A DNA stretch of 46,035 nucleotides, taken from positions 1-46,035 of the forward strand of contig JAAYOJ010000204.1 in the NCBI GenBank assembly GCA_012520405.1, read 5' to 3'. How positions within the stretch are numbered: position 1 is the stretch's first letter; every line of letters starts with the position of its first letter. Below the pieces are notes generated by a model, which was given only the letters and a program-made list of their open reading frames with translations, was not told the origin of the DNA and searched no databases. The position numbers were made by a program, and so were the translations under genes. The DNA comes from Peptococcaceae bacterium (GTDB lineage: Bacteria; Bacillota; Desulfitobacteriia; Desulfitobacteriales; Syntrophobotulaceae). Shown here piece by piece: positions 8,642 through 17,680 of the stretch.

Positions 8642-9079
8642 CTATCTCAGCTCGATAACCGGCCATTCATTGCCGCCGTAATTGATATAATATTGACCTT
8701 TCCGTTCTATGGCCTTTTTTCCTAATTCGTTATAAGCGGCATGGGATAATTTCGTATCACCAGGCCAAATCAGAGTAATATAAGGAATATTGTTTTTTAT
8801 AATCATATTGCCACTGGGCAAGGGCATTTCCCGCCCGTCATAAAGCAAAATCATAAGCTGGCCGTCTTGTTCGGTGACTGATTGAACAAAAAACGGAGCA
8901 TCTTCTACTTGTACCGGGTACCATTGATTCTGCCAGACAATGTAGTATTGGTTATCGCTTTCTTTTCTTAAATGGGAAGCAAATAGTTTAACAATATCTT
9001 TCCTGGTCATTAACACACCGTCAGCATACCATTGTCCATTTTTATCAATGAAAATTTCAGGAACAGGCAAATTTTCCAA
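8642..9079 (-). CDS. DUF1285-like protein
   Basis: A 145-residue protein. Its N-terminal part (PEIFIDKNGQWYADG, then TRKDIVKLFASHLRKE and VQVEDAPFFV) matches my memory of the DUF1285 signature: an IDxxGxWyxdG start, an xRxdIvxLFaxhLrr helix and a VEDAPF strand. Function is unknown for the family. Residues 85-145 add strands ending with a QYYINYGGNEWPVIEL segment that resembles the first half (WYADGV, YYIVWQNQWYPV), hinting at an internal repeat. The start is TTG at 9079, chosen for the AAAGGAGG seven nt upstream. No signal peptide or membrane segment is visible. It shares its strand with the radical SAM gene downstream. Confidence 0.6.
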   Translation of the reverse strand: MENLPVPEIFIDKNGQWYADGVLMTRKDIVKLFASHLRKESDNQYYIVWQNQWYPVQVEDAPFFVQSVTEQDGQLMILLYDGREMPLPSGNMIIKNNIPYITLIWPGDTKLSHAAYNELGKKAIERKGQYYINYGGNEWPVIELR

Positions 9080-9282
9080 AGTAAAGACCTCCTTTAAAAA
9101 ATTAGATTTTAGAATAGGCTTTTCTTGTTTCCTGTCAATACTATTATTGCAGGTTTTTAAAGAAAAATACCTGAAGCCTGAATTAGCAATGGGCCCGAAT
9201 AATTATTGTCAGACATTTGGTTTCTGTTCATCAAATCGTCCTTTCAAAAGATAGGGAGAAGGACGGCCATCTGAGTTATATA

Positions 9283-9311
9283 AAAAAAGACGGTAGAGAA
9301 ACCCACCGCCT
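9283..9311 (-). terminator. Terminator of the small-ORF unit
   Basis: On the minus strand GGCGGT and ACCGTC form a stem around a 10-nt loop, followed directly by seven T residues. It lies about 26 bp past the stop of the 44-aa frame at 9337-9471. Confidence 0.55.
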
Positions 9312-9336
9312 TAATACTAAACTTGTTCTTAAAAGG

Positions 9337-9471
9337 TTAGCTATAAAGATGTGCCTTCTCCCGTTTAATACTATTTAGTTGGTTTAAATGAGCGCACTTA
9401 TCTCTGTAGACATTGTCCATAACAGGAATCATGCAAACAGCTGCACTCTTCATTCCGACAAAGGCACACAT
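9337..9471 (-). CDS. Small Cys-containing protein, 44 aa (hypothetical)
   Basis: I do not recognise this protein. It starts MCAFVGMKSAAVCMIPVMD and contains three cysteines (positions 2, 13 and 26) with a basic C-terminus. Its reality is supported by context. A plausible promoter (9503-9531) lies just upstream, GGGGG is placed 7-9 nt before the ATG at 9471, and a terminator at 9283-9311 closes the unit. The whole transcript would be about 210 nt, so it could instead be a small RNA. A longer in-frame extension to 9534 would run through the promoter and is unlikely. Confidence 0.42.
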   Translation of the reverse strand: MCAFVGMKSAAVCMIPVMDNVYRDKCAHLNQLNSIKREKAHLYS

Positions 9472-9502
9472 CTTTACACACCCCCTTTTAATGCTTAGAA
9501 AT

Positions 9503-9531
9503 ATGGTACTATGTTTAATGGGAAAAATCAA
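9503..9531 (-). promoter_or_regulatory. Candidate promoter for the 44-aa small protein unit
   Basis: On the minus strand TTGATT (9531-9526) and TACCAT (9508-9503) are 17 bp apart. Each matches the sigma-A consensus at 4 of 6 positions. The predicted transcript starts near 9496, 25 nt before the ATG at 9471. Confidence 0.4.
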
Positions 9532-9626
9532 CATATATATATTCCCTAATTAGAATCTGTTTAGAAGGATATTTAAGATCTAAGGTTAAATAATCCTTAT
9601 AAACTAATTGCCAGGGAGGTTGGATT

Positions 9627-10418
9627 ATGGAAAACTTGATTGAAAGAACAGCTCAACACTTAGCTAAATGCCAATATGCGGTGGCTTTAACCGGCGCCGG
9701 GATTTCTACGGAATCGGGTATACCCGACTATCGGGGTCCGAAAGGTGTTTGGGTTAAAAACCCGGAAGAGGAAAGAAAAGCTTATCAAATCTATGATTTG
9801 TTCCAGAAAAGCCCAGAAGCCTACTGGCAAGAAAGTCTGGAAAATCCTCGCTTTAAAGGTATGTTGAAAATGAAGCCCAACCCTGGCCATTATGCCTTGG
9901 TTGAGCTTGAAGAGATGGGCATACTTAAAGCTATTGTAACCCAAAATATTGATAACCTACATGCTAAAGCCGGTTCACGCCGGGTATTGGATTATCACGG
10001 CAATCTTGCCAAGTTAAGATGTGAAAGCTGCCATAGCCGTTATCCGGTAGAAGAATTTGATCTAAAGAAAATATTTTATCAAGAAAGAAAAGTTCCTTTG
10101 TGCCGCAACTGCGGCTATCCTCTAAAATCCGATGTGGTTTACTTTGGAGAACCCATCCCTCAAGATATAGCCACCTTAAGCTGGGAAGAAGCTCAGAAAT
10201 GCGATGTGATGTTAATCTGTGGAACTTCAGCCACTGTTTACCCCTTTGCCAGTCTGCCTTTTTCAGCTAAAAACAGACCTGGGGTAATCATTGTCGAAGT
10301 CAATGCTGAACCAACCCCTTTAACCCAAGATAAAATCTCGGACTATCTAATCCAGGGCAAAACCGGAGAAATATTACCGCAAATAGTTAAAAGGGTAAAA
10401 GAGTTGAAAAAGGAGTAA
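9627..10418 (+). CDS. SIR2-family NAD-dependent protein deacylase
   Basis: A 263-residue sirtuin. The NAD-binding motif is GAGISTESGIPDYRGPKGVW (about 23-42). TQNIDNLH (about 104-111) and the catalytic histidine in DYHGN (about 124) follow. The structural zinc is held by Cys132, Cys135, Cys159 and Cys162. CGTSATVYPFASLP is the second NAD-contact region. Acetyl- or acyl-lysine removal from proteins is the family activity; substrates are not predictable. The start has GGGAGG seven nt upstream. The gene is convergent with tyrS, with a single base between the two stop codons. The AT-rich DNA upstream is shared with the divergent 44-aa unit. Confidence 0.9.
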   Translation: MENLIERTAQHLAKCQYAVALTGAGISTESGIPDYRGPKGVWVKNPEEERKAYQIYDLFQKSPEAYWQESLENPRFKGMLKMKPNPGHYALVELEEMGILKAIVTQNIDNLHAKAGSRRVLDYHGNLAKLRCESCHSRYPVEEFDLKKIFYQERKVPLCRNCGYPLKSDVVYFGEPIPQDIATLSWEEAQKCDVMLICGTSATVYPFASLPFSAKNRPGVIIVEVNAEPTPLTQDKISDYLIQGKTGEILPQIVKRVKELKKE

Positions 10419-10419
10419 G

Positions 10420-11643
10420 CTATTTCAGTACTGCTTTATGATAGGTTTTTTTGCCCTTGCGTATTTTGACACCGGATTTTAATTGCTCGGAAGTAACAGT
10501 AAATTCCGTAGATAAAACTTTTTCATCATTCACAAGTACGCCCCCTTGTTGAATCAAGCGTCTTGCTTCTCTCCTCGAGGGAGCTAAACCACAAGCGATC
10601 ATCAAATCCACAATATCAATAACCCCTTCCGACAAGCTTTCCGCTGGAATTTCCGTGGTTGGCATATTGGAATCATCTGAACCTCCTGCAAAGAGAGCGT
10701 GGGAAGCGGTCAGGGCTTTCTGCGCTTCTTCTTCCCCATGGACCAACTTGGTCAATTCATAGGCCAGAATTTCCTTAGCCTCATTGAGCTGGCTTCCTTC
10801 CCATTTATCCATGGCCTCAATTTGTTCCAGCGGCAAGAAAGTAAGCATCCGTAGGCATTTTAAAACATCAGCATCAGCAACATTGCGCCAATATTGGAAG
10901 AATTCAAAAGGTGGGGTTTTATTAGCATCAAGCCAAACAGCGCCTTTAGCCGTCTTACCCATTTTTTGTCCTTCAGAATTCATAAGTAGAGTAATGGTCA
11001 TGGCATAGGCATCTTTACCCAGTTTGCGACGAATCAGTTCCGTACCGCCCAGCATATTGGACCATTGATCGTCGCCACCAAACTGCATATTACAATCATA
11101 ATTCTGAAAAAGATAATAAAAATCATAGGATTGCATAATCATGTAGTTAAATTCCAAAAAGGACAGGCCCTTCTCCATTCTCTGCTTATAACATTCGGCC
11201 CGCAACATGTTGTTCACAGAGAAGTGAGGCCCTACTTCCCGTAACAACTCAATGTAATTCAGCTCCAAAAGCCAGTCCGCATTATTAACCATAATGGCCT
11301 TATCCTCACCAAATTCGATGAATTTCTCCATCTGCTTTTTAAAGCACTCGCTGTTATGCTCGATGGTTTCAGGAGTCATCATGGAACGCAGATCTGTACG
11401 ACCCGATGGATCACCAATATAGCCCGTTCCTCCTCCTATAAGCACGATGGGTTTATTCCCCGCCATCTGCAAACGTTTCATAAGGCTTAAAGCCATAAAA
11501 TGGCCTACATGCAAAGAATCGGCAGTGGGATCAAATCCAATATAAAATGTAGCCTTGCCGTTATTAACAAGTTCTCTAATTTCTTTTTCGTCGGTAACTT
11601 GGGCGATAAGGCCCCGAGCTACCAGTTCATCATAAACAGTCAT
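10420..11643 (-). CDS. tyrS: Tyrosyl-tRNA synthetase
   Basis: A 407-residue class I aminoacyl-tRNA synthetase that charges tRNA-Tyr. The HIGH-type motif is HVGH in [16 protein letters not shown], the tyrosine-site strand is [11 protein letters not shown] with [10 protein letters not shown], and the KMSKS-type motif is KMGKT. The C-terminal S4 RNA-binding domain occupies the last 70 residues or so ([19 protein letters not shown]). I place the start at the second Met (11643), because GAGGGG directly abuts the first ATG (11649) but is 7 nt from the second. No T-box leader is visible in the 90 bp upstream, which is unusual for a Firmicute tyrS. That short gap follows mrpG, so read-through from the mrp operon is possible. 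Confidence 0.95.
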   Translation of the reverse strand: MTVYDELVARGLIAQVTDEKEIRELVNNGKATFYIGFDPTADSLHVGHFMALSLMKRLQMAGNKPIVLIGGGTGYIGDPSGRTDLRSMMTPETIEHNSECFKKQMEKFIEFGEDKAIMVNNADWLLELNYIELLREVGPHFSVNNMLRAECYKQRMEKGLSFLEFNYMIMQSYDFYYLFQNYDCNMQFGGDDQWSNMLGGTELIRRKLGKDAYAMTITLLMNSEGQKMGKTAKGAVWLDANKTPPFEFFQYWRNVADADVLKCLRMLTFLPLEQIEAMDKWEGSQLNEAKEILAYELTKLVHGEEEAQKALTASHALFAGGSDDSNMPTTEIPAESLSEGVIDIVDLMIACGLAPSRREARRLIQQGGVLVNDEKVLSTEFTVTSEQLKSGVKIRKGKKTYHKAVLK

Positions 11644-11734
11644 ATTCATACCCCTCTACAAGAATATTTTAAAATATAATACCCAATAAAAAAATATAAA
11701 TATATATTGTTCCAGAAAGCAGATATAAACCTAC

Positions 11735-12103
11735 CTATTCCGGAATTTGATCATCATTACTCCAATAAGCTTTTAAATCGTCCCGGACACTTATCTCTGC
11801 CATTGGTACCTTTGATCGATAAGCAGCTCGTAAGGTTACATGACTGGAAACAGGAGCGGTAAGAAACACAAAGAAAATTCCTAAAAAAAGTTTTATACTG
11901 AAGTAGCCTTCGGCAAATATGAAAAAAAGAAAGGTTCCCAAAAGAACAAACAAAACGCCCAGCGTGGAGCTTTTGGATAGCGCATGCGCCCGGTTATAGA
12001 TATCGGGTAAGCGAATAAAGCCAATGGCACTAAGAAAACCAAAGATAGTTCCAATCAAAATCATAATGGCGATACCAAATTCAATCAGATTGTTTACGTT
12101 CAA
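11735..12103 (-). CDS. mrpG: Mrp Na+/H+ antiporter subunit G
   Basis: A 122-residue, three-helix subunit of the Mrp complex. The family signature SAIGFIRLPDIYNRAHALSKS is present, with typical helices on both sides (IEFGIAIMILIGTIFGF and GVLFVLLGTFLFFIF). The frame is open from a GTG at 12112. The AAAGGGG upstream overlaps that codon but is 8 nt from a TTG at 12103, so I favour the TTG start. The gene overlaps the end of mrpF (stop at 12081) by about 23 nt, which suggests translational coupling. It is the last gene of the mrp operon; tyrS begins 92 bp downstream on the same strand. Confidence 0.88.
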   Translation of the reverse strand: MNVNNLIEFGIAIMILIGTIFGFLSAIGFIRLPDIYNRAHALSKSSTLGVLFVLLGTFLFFIFAEGYFSIKLFLGIFFVFLTAPVSSHVTLRAAYRSKVPMAEISVRDDLKAYWSNDDQIPE

Positions 12104-12365
12104 TAACAACACCCCTTTCGATATATCTAGACAAGGCTATAGTCCCCACAAAGGAAAGTATTCCCAGAAGCAGCACCACTTCAAAAAAGGCAGTGCTCCT
12201 CAGTAAAACAGAAAGAATAGCTATTCCGGCAATCAAATAAGTCCCCATGGCATCTAAAGCCTGCACCCGCTCAGGTGCTGTAGGGCCCTTTACCAAACGA
12301 TAAATCATTGCCAAGATGGAAAGAGCCAGAAAACACAAGGATAAGAACAATAACCACTTGACCAT
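12081..12365 (-). CDS. mrpF: Mrp Na+/H+ antiporter subunit F
   Basis: A 94-residue protein with three predicted membrane helices. It contains the MrpF landmark RLVKGPTAPERVQALDAMG after the first helix. The start ATG follows the mrpE stop TAA without a gap. An AGGTGACTAGG stretch inside the mrpE end serves as ribosome binding site. It is part of the small-subunit cluster E-F-G needed for a complete Mrp complex. Confidence 0.9.
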   Translation of the reverse strand: MVKWLLFLSLCFLALSILAMIYRLVKGPTAPERVQALDAMGTYLIAGIAILSVLLRSTAFFEVVLLLGILSFVGTIALSRYIERGVVIERKQSD

Positions 12366-12842
12366 TTACCTAGTCACCTTCTTAATAGCTTCTTCAAATT
12401 TATCTTTGGATTGAATAACCTCATAACTCAGTTCCGGAACATCCATAACATGGGTATAAAACAAATTTTTATCATGAGAAATTTCTACGACCACAGAACC
12501 TGGGGTTAAGGTAATCAAGAGGGCCAGTAAGGTAACTTCCACATCGGTCTCCAGACTGGTTTCAATGGCCATTATACCAGGTTTAATTCTGATTTTAGGC
12601 CTGATAATTTCACGTATAACTAAAACTGCAGAAACTAGTACTTCACGCATAAATATAAGAAGGAGTCTCACAGCTGCGTACAATGTTAGCAGATAGAATT
12701 TGGAAGGAAAGAAGCGCCGTAAAATAAACAGGACAAATATACCAAATAAATAACCACTAATAAAGGTTAATGCGCTCCAATCATCTTGAAAAAACATCCA
12801 CAAAAATCCGATAAATAAATTTATTAATACTTGCATAGGCAT
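12366..12842 (-). CDS. mrpE: Mrp Na+/H+ antiporter subunit E
   Basis: A 158-residue subunit with two or more N-terminal hydrophobic segments (LINLFIGFLWMFF, GYLFGIFVLFILRRF, AAVRLLLIFMREVLVSAVLV). A soluble C-terminal part contains the MrpE hallmark TLTPGSVVVEIS. GAGGTAG five nt before the ATG gives a good start. It sits 28 bp after mrpD and abuts mrpF. Confidence 0.9.
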   Translation of the reverse strand: MPMQVLINLFIGFLWMFFQDDWSALTFISGYLFGIFVLFILRRFFPSKFYLLTLYAAVRLLLIFMREVLVSAVLVIREIIRPKIRIKPGIMAIETSLETDVEVTLLALLITLTPGSVVVEISHDKNLFYTHVMDVPELSYEVIQSKDKFEEAIKKVTR

Positions 12843-12870
12843 TAAAACTACCTCTTTCCGTCAACCAATA

Positions 12871-14352
12871 CTAAAGTTTGCCTCCAAGCACTGCATCTAT
12901 ATATCCTTGAGAATCCAGTAACCCCGCTGCTGCTATATCTACATATTCATGTATTACTTCCGCCCCTAAACCCAAGGCGATTGTTAAAGCTGTGAGAATG
13001 GCGATGGGAAGCAACAAGCCGTCGGTGGTTACTTTTTCCGTCTCTTCGGTAAGAGCGGGTCCCCAGAAAGCATTCATAAAAATTTTCATGACAGAATACA
13101 ACACCATTAGACTTGTCAAAAGACCTATGCTACCGAGCCAAAAATACTCGGACTGAAAGGTTCCTTTAGTAATGAAAATTTTACCTATAAAACCGCTTAA
13201 GGGCGGTATGCCCGATAAGGACAGGGCCGCAACAAAGAACATCCAACCCAATTGAGGATGCAAACGGATCAGGCCGCTCATTTCTTTAATTTTAGTGGTA
13301 CTGGTTAGATGGATTATTGTTCCCCCTAGGAGGAAAAGAAGAGCTTTCACAATCATATCATGAATCAGATAATATACCGTGCCTCTCATTCCCACCAGGG
13401 AGAAAGAAGCAAATCCGGCCAATATAAAACCAACCCCTACCACCACATTATAAGTAAGTATTTTTTTAAGGTCCCAATAAGCTACAGCTCCCATAGCCCC
13501 TAAAACCATAGACACTGCAGCCAAAATCCCTATAAACAGGTGGGTAACGCTCAGGTCATGATAAAAGACAAGGGAAAACATGCGGATAATCGCATAGACT
13601 CCTACTTTTGTTAACAAAGAAGCAAATATTGCCGCTATGGCCGTAGGCGGGGCACTGTAAGAGTCAGGAAGCCAAAAGAAGAGAAACAATCCGGCTTTAA
13701 TACTAAACACTATTAAGAACAAAAAAGAAACTGCTGTTAAGAGTCCATCCTGTCCTGCTGCCGCTACCCGGACAGACAGATGAGCCAGATTTAAAGTTCC
13801 TAACATGGCGTATAAGTAAGCAATAGCTACAAGGAATAAGGAAGATGTTATCATATTGATTAAAATATACTTGACAGACTCCCTGAGCTGGATCTTTGTT
13901 CCCCCTAAGGAAATCAAAACATAAGAGGCAACAAGCATAACCTCGAAACAAACAAACAAGTTAAAAATATCTCCCGTCAAAAAAGAGCCATTTACTCCTG
14001 CTAATAAAAATAAAGTCAAGGGATAAAAATAATATTTTTCTCTCTCCATACCAAGTGAAGAAAAAGCATAGCATAAGCAACAAAAGGTGACAATCGCCGT
14101 GACCAAAACAAGCAAAACAGCAAACATATCGGCTGCCAAAGTAATACCAAAAGGAGCCTTCCACCCGCCTAAATAAAGGGCTTGAACCCCCGTAAGCTTG
14201 ATTTGATCCATCAAACAAACAGCTACTATCCCAATAAAGGCCGTGGTCAAAAGACTTAATAGCCGGTGAAGCCAAAGTATATTTCTAAAAATAACCATTA
14301 CCATTCCAACTATGACGGGAACCGCAATAGGCAACACAAGTAAATTATTCAT
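12871..14352 (-). CDS. mrpD: Mrp Na+/H+ antiporter subunit D
   Basis: A 493-residue membrane subunit homologous to NuoN/NuoM-type proton channels of complex I, with about 14 hydrophobic segments. The key charged membrane residues of the family are visible: Glu in FVCFEVMLVASYVL and Lys in LLTKVGVYAIIR. A further DLKKILTYNVVVGVG segment carries the lysines of the discontinuous helix region. I place the start at the second Met (14352), where AAGGGG is 8 nt upstream; the first ATG at 14358 is too close to it. The start lies inside the 3' end of mrpC, so the two genes overlap by 8 nt. Confidence 0.93.
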   Translation of the reverse strand: MNNLLVLPIAVPVIVGMVMVIFRNILWLHRLLSLLTTAFIGIVAVCLMDQIKLTGVQALYLGGWKAPFGITLAADMFAVLLVLVTAIVTFCCLCYAFSSLGMEREKYYFYPLTLFLLAGVNGSFLTGDIFNLFVCFEVMLVASYVLISLGGTKIQLRESVKYILINMITSSLFLVAIAYLYAMLGTLNLAHLSVRVAAAGQDGLLTAVSFLFLIVFSIKAGLFLFFWLPDSYSAPPTAIAAIFASLLTKVGVYAIIRMFSLVFYHDLSVTHLFIGILAAVSMVLGAMGAVAYWDLKKILTYNVVVGVGFILAGFASFSLVGMRGTVYYLIHDMIVKALLFLLGGTIIHLTSTTKIKEMSGLIRLHPQLGWMFFVAALSLSGIPPLSGFIGKIFITKGTFQSEYFWLGSIGLLTSLMVLYSVMKIFMNAFWGPALTEETEKVTTDGLLLPIAILTALTIALGLGAEVIHEYVDIAAAGLLDSQGYIDAVLGGKL

Positions 14353-14683
14353 TCCCATAACCCCTTAATTGCTCTACGTCATCCGTCCCTAGTACTTTAT
14401 TAGCTCGATAACTTAAAACCAAAAAGAGAGCTGTAGTAGCAAAGTTAATTACAATAGCTGTTAATAAAAGAGCCTGAGGCAAGGAATCTACAAAAGTGGT
14501 TTCCTTAAGACCCAGGAGTGGAGGGCCTCCCTTTTTTAAGCCTCCCATAGTAAGAAGCAGTAAATTCACTCCATGCCCTATTATGGAAATCCCTAAAATA
14601 ATCCGCAGTATGTTTTTGGATAAAATTAAATAAGTTCCGATAGCAAATAATATTCCAACAACGATTGACATACATGTTTCCAT
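14345..14683 (-). CDS. mrpC: Mrp Na+/H+ antiporter subunit C
   Basis: A 112-residue NuoK-like subunit with three membrane helices. It shows the family region RIILGISIIGHGVNLLLLTMGG followed by LPQALLLTAIVINFATTALFL. The ATG overlaps the mrpB stop (TAATG), indicating translational coupling, since there is little of a ribosome binding site of its own. Confidence 0.92.
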   Translation of the reverse strand: METCMSIVVGILFAIGTYLILSKNILRIILGISIIGHGVNLLLLTMGGLKKGGPPLLGLKETTFVDSLPQALLLTAIVINFATTALFLVLSYRANKVLGTDDVEQLRGYGNE

Positions 14684-15108
14684 TAACGATCATCACCTAT
14701 ACTCATAATAATAGTCATTGATGTCCCGATCACTGCCAGGGCAACTCCTACATCAAATAAAACAGCCGTTGCCATCTCGGTTTCTCCAAAAAACGGCAGA
14801 TTAACATGTCCAAAAACCTGGTATAAAAAGGGCTTACCGTTTATCATTCCTCCGACCCCTGTAAAAACAGCAATTAAAACCCCAGTACCGGCAACTTTTT
14901 TAAAATCTACAGGAATATTCTTACGAACTTTCTCTATACCATAAACGAGAAAGAGTAAAACAATAGCTGCTACAAAAGCAAGCCCCCCAATAAATCCTCC
15001 TCCAGGCTGGTGATGCCCCGAAATAAAGAGATTGATAGCAAAGGTCAGTATTATTACCACAGCTACCTTGGAAACTGTCCTTAAGATTACATCATTTGGT
15101 TCCTTCAT
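14683..15108 (-). CDS. mrpB: Mrp Na+/H+ antiporter subunit B
   Basis: A 141-residue MnhB-domain membrane protein with four helices. It shows the hallmark LFISGHHQPGGGFIGGLAFVAA and a C-terminal FDVGVALAVIGTSMTIIMS helix. The start is put at the second of two close Mets (15108), seven nt after GGAGG. The 5' end overlaps the end of mrpA. Confidence 0.92.
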   Translation of the reverse strand: MKEPNDVILRTVSKVAVVIILTFAINLFISGHHQPGGGFIGGLAFVAAIVLLFLVYGIEKVRKNIPVDFKKVAGTGVLIAVFTGVGGMINGKPFLYQVFGHVNLPFFGETEMATAVLFDVGVALAVIGTSMTIIMSIGDDR

Positions 15109-17509
15109 TCTCATTCCTCCCTGCCAAGCGAAGCTTGATCAGTGCATATACTCCTAATCCTGCCATGGACAACACCAAGATTTCCAACATGGTATCAAAG
15201 CCGCGGAAATCTACGAGGATAGCGTTAACAATATTGTTGGCCCCTGCCAGTTCATTGGCATTTTCATAAAAATGCGAAATAGATTCATATAAGCGATTAC
15301 TATTAGCGGACAAAGCTACCATCGTCACAACAAGGCCAATACCAACCGAAATCACTGCATTAACAGCTTTAAAACCTACAGAACTGATTTCCTTTTTGAA
15401 TTTTGGTAAATGGTAAATACATAATAAGAATAACACCGTAGTGACTGTCTCCACCACTAATTGAGTAAGGGCCAGATCAGGAGCCCTAAACAGGGCAAAA
15501 AAGAAAACTACAAAAAAGCCTAAGGTCCCAACAGCGACTATGGAAGTGAGCCTTGATTCGGCAAAAAGTACAATCAGGGCACAAATAATCATTGCTATAA
15601 GGAATGCTAATTCATAAAGGTTAATAGCTGAATCTCCGGAAAAATCAAAGGATAAGCCATTAAGGAACAAGGCCGCTCCTCCCACCACCAAGATGGTAAA
15701 TCCAAAAATATAAACCAGATAATCCCTGACGAAGGCTGTCATATAGCGCTTGGTTATGGATAGGGAGTACTTCTCCATTTTTTCCAGCCCCGCGGCATAG
15801 ATATTGTTCAAGGTCAAAACTTGGGGATAGAAGCGATAAATACGGCGCCATTTAGGTAAAGTTTTGTACAAAAGTGTTCCCCCAAGTACTACCCCAATAG
15901 TCAGGAGTAAGGCTGGATTAACCCCGTGCCAAGGGCTAATTTCGATCTGTAAGGAGGCAGATTCAGCCAGAGTTGGTAAGACCGCTTCCCAGGCAGGCTG
16001 CAATAAATATTGAGATAAGGCATTGGGGAAGAAAAATATTAGTATGACCAAGCCGGCCAGTATAAGGGGAGATAATAACATGCCAAAGGGAGCTTCATGA
16101 GCTTTCTTTTTTAGCTTGGGACCTTTTTGTTTCCCGGTAAAAGTTTTAAATAGAATAATCATACAGTAAACAAAGGTGAAGGTACTGGCCAACCAAGCAA
16201 CAGCTACTAGAATGTTTCCCCAAGTTTGCATATGGAAAAAAGGCAGTTGGGCTGCCTGCCAAACAGTGGAAAAAAACATCTCCTTACTCAAAAAACCATT
16301 AAAAGGAGGCAGTCCGGCCATAGCAAAGCTTCCAGTCAGGGCCAGTAGAAAGGACACAGGCATAAAATGCATTAAACCACCTAATCTACGAATATCCCTT
16401 GTCCCTATTTCATGGTCAATAATGCCCACAACCATAAACAGACAACCTTTAAAAGTAGAATGATTCACCAAGTGAAAAATGGCTGCAAAGATGGCTAGGG
16501 CATATACCTCTTCCTTGTTGGCAACCCCAAAATGCAAGGCAGCAGATCCTAAGCCCAGCAGGCTCATAATCAAGCCTAATTGACTAATAGTGGAATAAGC
16601 CAATAAGGCTTTTAAATCCGTCTGCCTTATGGCATTAAAGGAACCATATAGCAGGGTAATGAGGCCGACCCCGGCCACCAGCCAAAACCATGTGGCCACA
16701 CCGCCGAAAATAACAGTTAAACGTGCAACCAAATAAATACCTGCTTTCACCATAGTGGCGGAATGCAAATAAGCACTGATGGGAGTAGGTGCCTCCATGG
16801 CATCAGGTAACCAAATACTAAAGGGGAATTGGGCCGATTTGGTAAAGGCTCCTAGCAAAATCAAGATCATTGCCGGGATAAAGTAGGGATGAGCTTGGAT
16901 AAGTCCCAGGTTACTTATCATTTCCCGAATGCTATAAGTACCTGTGATCAGGGAAAGAAGGATAAAGCCCGCCAGCATGGATAAACCGCCAAAAATAGTA
17001 ATGAGTAAAGATTTTTGAGCGCCGGATCTGGATTGTTCCCGTTCGAACCAATAAGCGATCAACAGAAAGGAAGAAATGCTGGTTATTTCCCAGAATACAT
17101 ATAAAACAAAGATGTTATCGGCAAAAACAAGCCCTAACATCGCCCCCATAAATAGGAGCATATATATATAAAAATTGTGTAAGGCCTCTTTTTTCTTGGA
17201 CATATAATAAATAGAATACAAAATAACCAGAAAACCAATTCCGGTAATAATCAGCCCAAAGGTAAGGGACAGGCCATCAATATAGGCAGTTAAATTAATA
17301 TTATAAGACGGAATCCAAGGAAGGGTTAGAGAAATTGTCTTTCCTGCAGCAATAGAAGGAATATAAGATAAGAGATAGCCGAAAACTAATAAGGGAACAA
17401 AAAGAATAAACCAACCAGTATGTATTCGTTGGTTGAATTTTTTGTAGAGAAAGGGAACCAAAATTGCATAAAATAATGGTAAAGAGATTGCGAGATGAAA
17501 AGAGAACAT
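15092..17509 (-). CDS. mrpA: Mrp Na+/H+ antiporter subunit A
   Basis: An 805-residue NuoL-like subunit, the usual size for Firmicute MrpA. It has about 20 membrane segments. Family-critical charges are visible: Glu in VFWEITSISSFLLIAYW, Lys in HSATMVKAGIYLVARL, and a His-rich loop region at IFHLVNHSTFKGCLF. The C-terminal part (about 610-800) holds the MbhD/MbhE-like extension (APDLALTQLVVETVTTVLFLL and NAILVDFRGFDTMLEI). The complex exchanges cytoplasmic Na+ for protons, supporting alkali and salt tolerance, and may conserve energy in an anaerobe. AGGAGGAGG precedes the ATG. It is the first gene of mrpABCDEFG. Confidence 0.95.
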   Translation of the reverse strand: MFSFHLAISLPLFYAILVPFLYKKFNQRIHTGWFILFVPLLVFGYLLSYIPSIAAGKTISLTLPWIPSYNINLTAYIDGLSLTFGLIITGIGFLVILYSIYYMSKKKEALHNFYIYMLLFMGAMLGLVFADNIFVLYVFWEITSISSFLLIAYWFEREQSRSGAQKSLLITIFGGLSMLAGFILLSLITGTYSIREMISNLGLIQAHPYFIPAMILILLGAFTKSAQFPFSIWLPDAMEAPTPISAYLHSATMVKAGIYLVARLTVIFGGVATWFWLVAGVGLITLLYGSFNAIRQTDLKALLAYSTISQLGLIMSLLGLGSAALHFGVANKEEVYALAIFAAIFHLVNHSTFKGCLFMVVGIIDHEIGTRDIRRLGGLMHFMPVSFLLALTGSFAMAGLPPFNGFLSKEMFFSTVWQAAQLPFFHMQTWGNILVAVAWLASTFTFVYCMIILFKTFTGKQKGPKLKKKAHEAPFGMLLSPLILAGLVILIFFFPNALSQYLLQPAWEAVLPTLAESASLQIEISPWHGVNPALLLTIGVVLGGTLLYKTLPKWRRIYRFYPQVLTLNNIYAAGLEKMEKYSLSITKRYMTAFVRDYLVYIFGFTILVVGGAALFLNGLSFDFSGDSAINLYELAFLIAMIICALIVLFAESRLTSIVAVGTLGFFVVFFFALFRAPDLALTQLVVETVTTVLFLLCIYHLPKFKKEISSVGFKAVNAVISVGIGLVVTMVALSANSNRLYESISHFYENANELAGANNIVNAILVDFRGFDTMLEILVLSMAGLGVYALIKLRLAGRNENEGTK

Positions 17510-17546
17510 CTATCCTCCTCCTTTAAAGCACTATGGTCAATAGTAT

Positions 17547-17575
17547 TTTATATAATTCAATCAATAATTATCCAA
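17547..17575 (-). promoter_or_regulatory. Candidate promoter for the mrp operon
   Basis: On the minus strand TTGGAT (17575-17570) and TATAAA (17552-17547) are 17 bp apart. This would start transcription about 30 nt before the mrpA ATG. The -35 is weak. It faces away from the usp promoter at 17609-17637. Confidence 0.4.
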
Positions 17576-17608
17576 TCATATTTTTCCGTCATAAACTGAA
17601 TCATAAGA

Positions 17609-17637
17609 TTGACTGTGAATGAAGTATAAGTTATATT
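17609..17637 (+). promoter_or_regulatory. Sigma-A type promoter for the usp gene
   Basis: TTGACT (17609-17614) and TATATT (17632-17637) have a 17-bp spacer, matching the consensus at 5 of 6 positions each. The start point would be near 17644, about 37 nt before the ATG. Confidence 0.65.
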
Positions 17638-17680
17638 CATACATAAAGCTAATCTCACTATATCTCAAGGAGACTGTAAA

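Noticed and set aside
11644-11734. T-box riboswitch upstream of tyrS
   Set aside because: The gap is too short and AT-rich; no specifier stem, T-box sequence or terminator/antiterminator pair is seen.
16176-16463. Plus-strand frame of 95 codons opposite mrpA
   Set aside because: Shadow of mrpA with no ribosome binding site or recognisable protein features.
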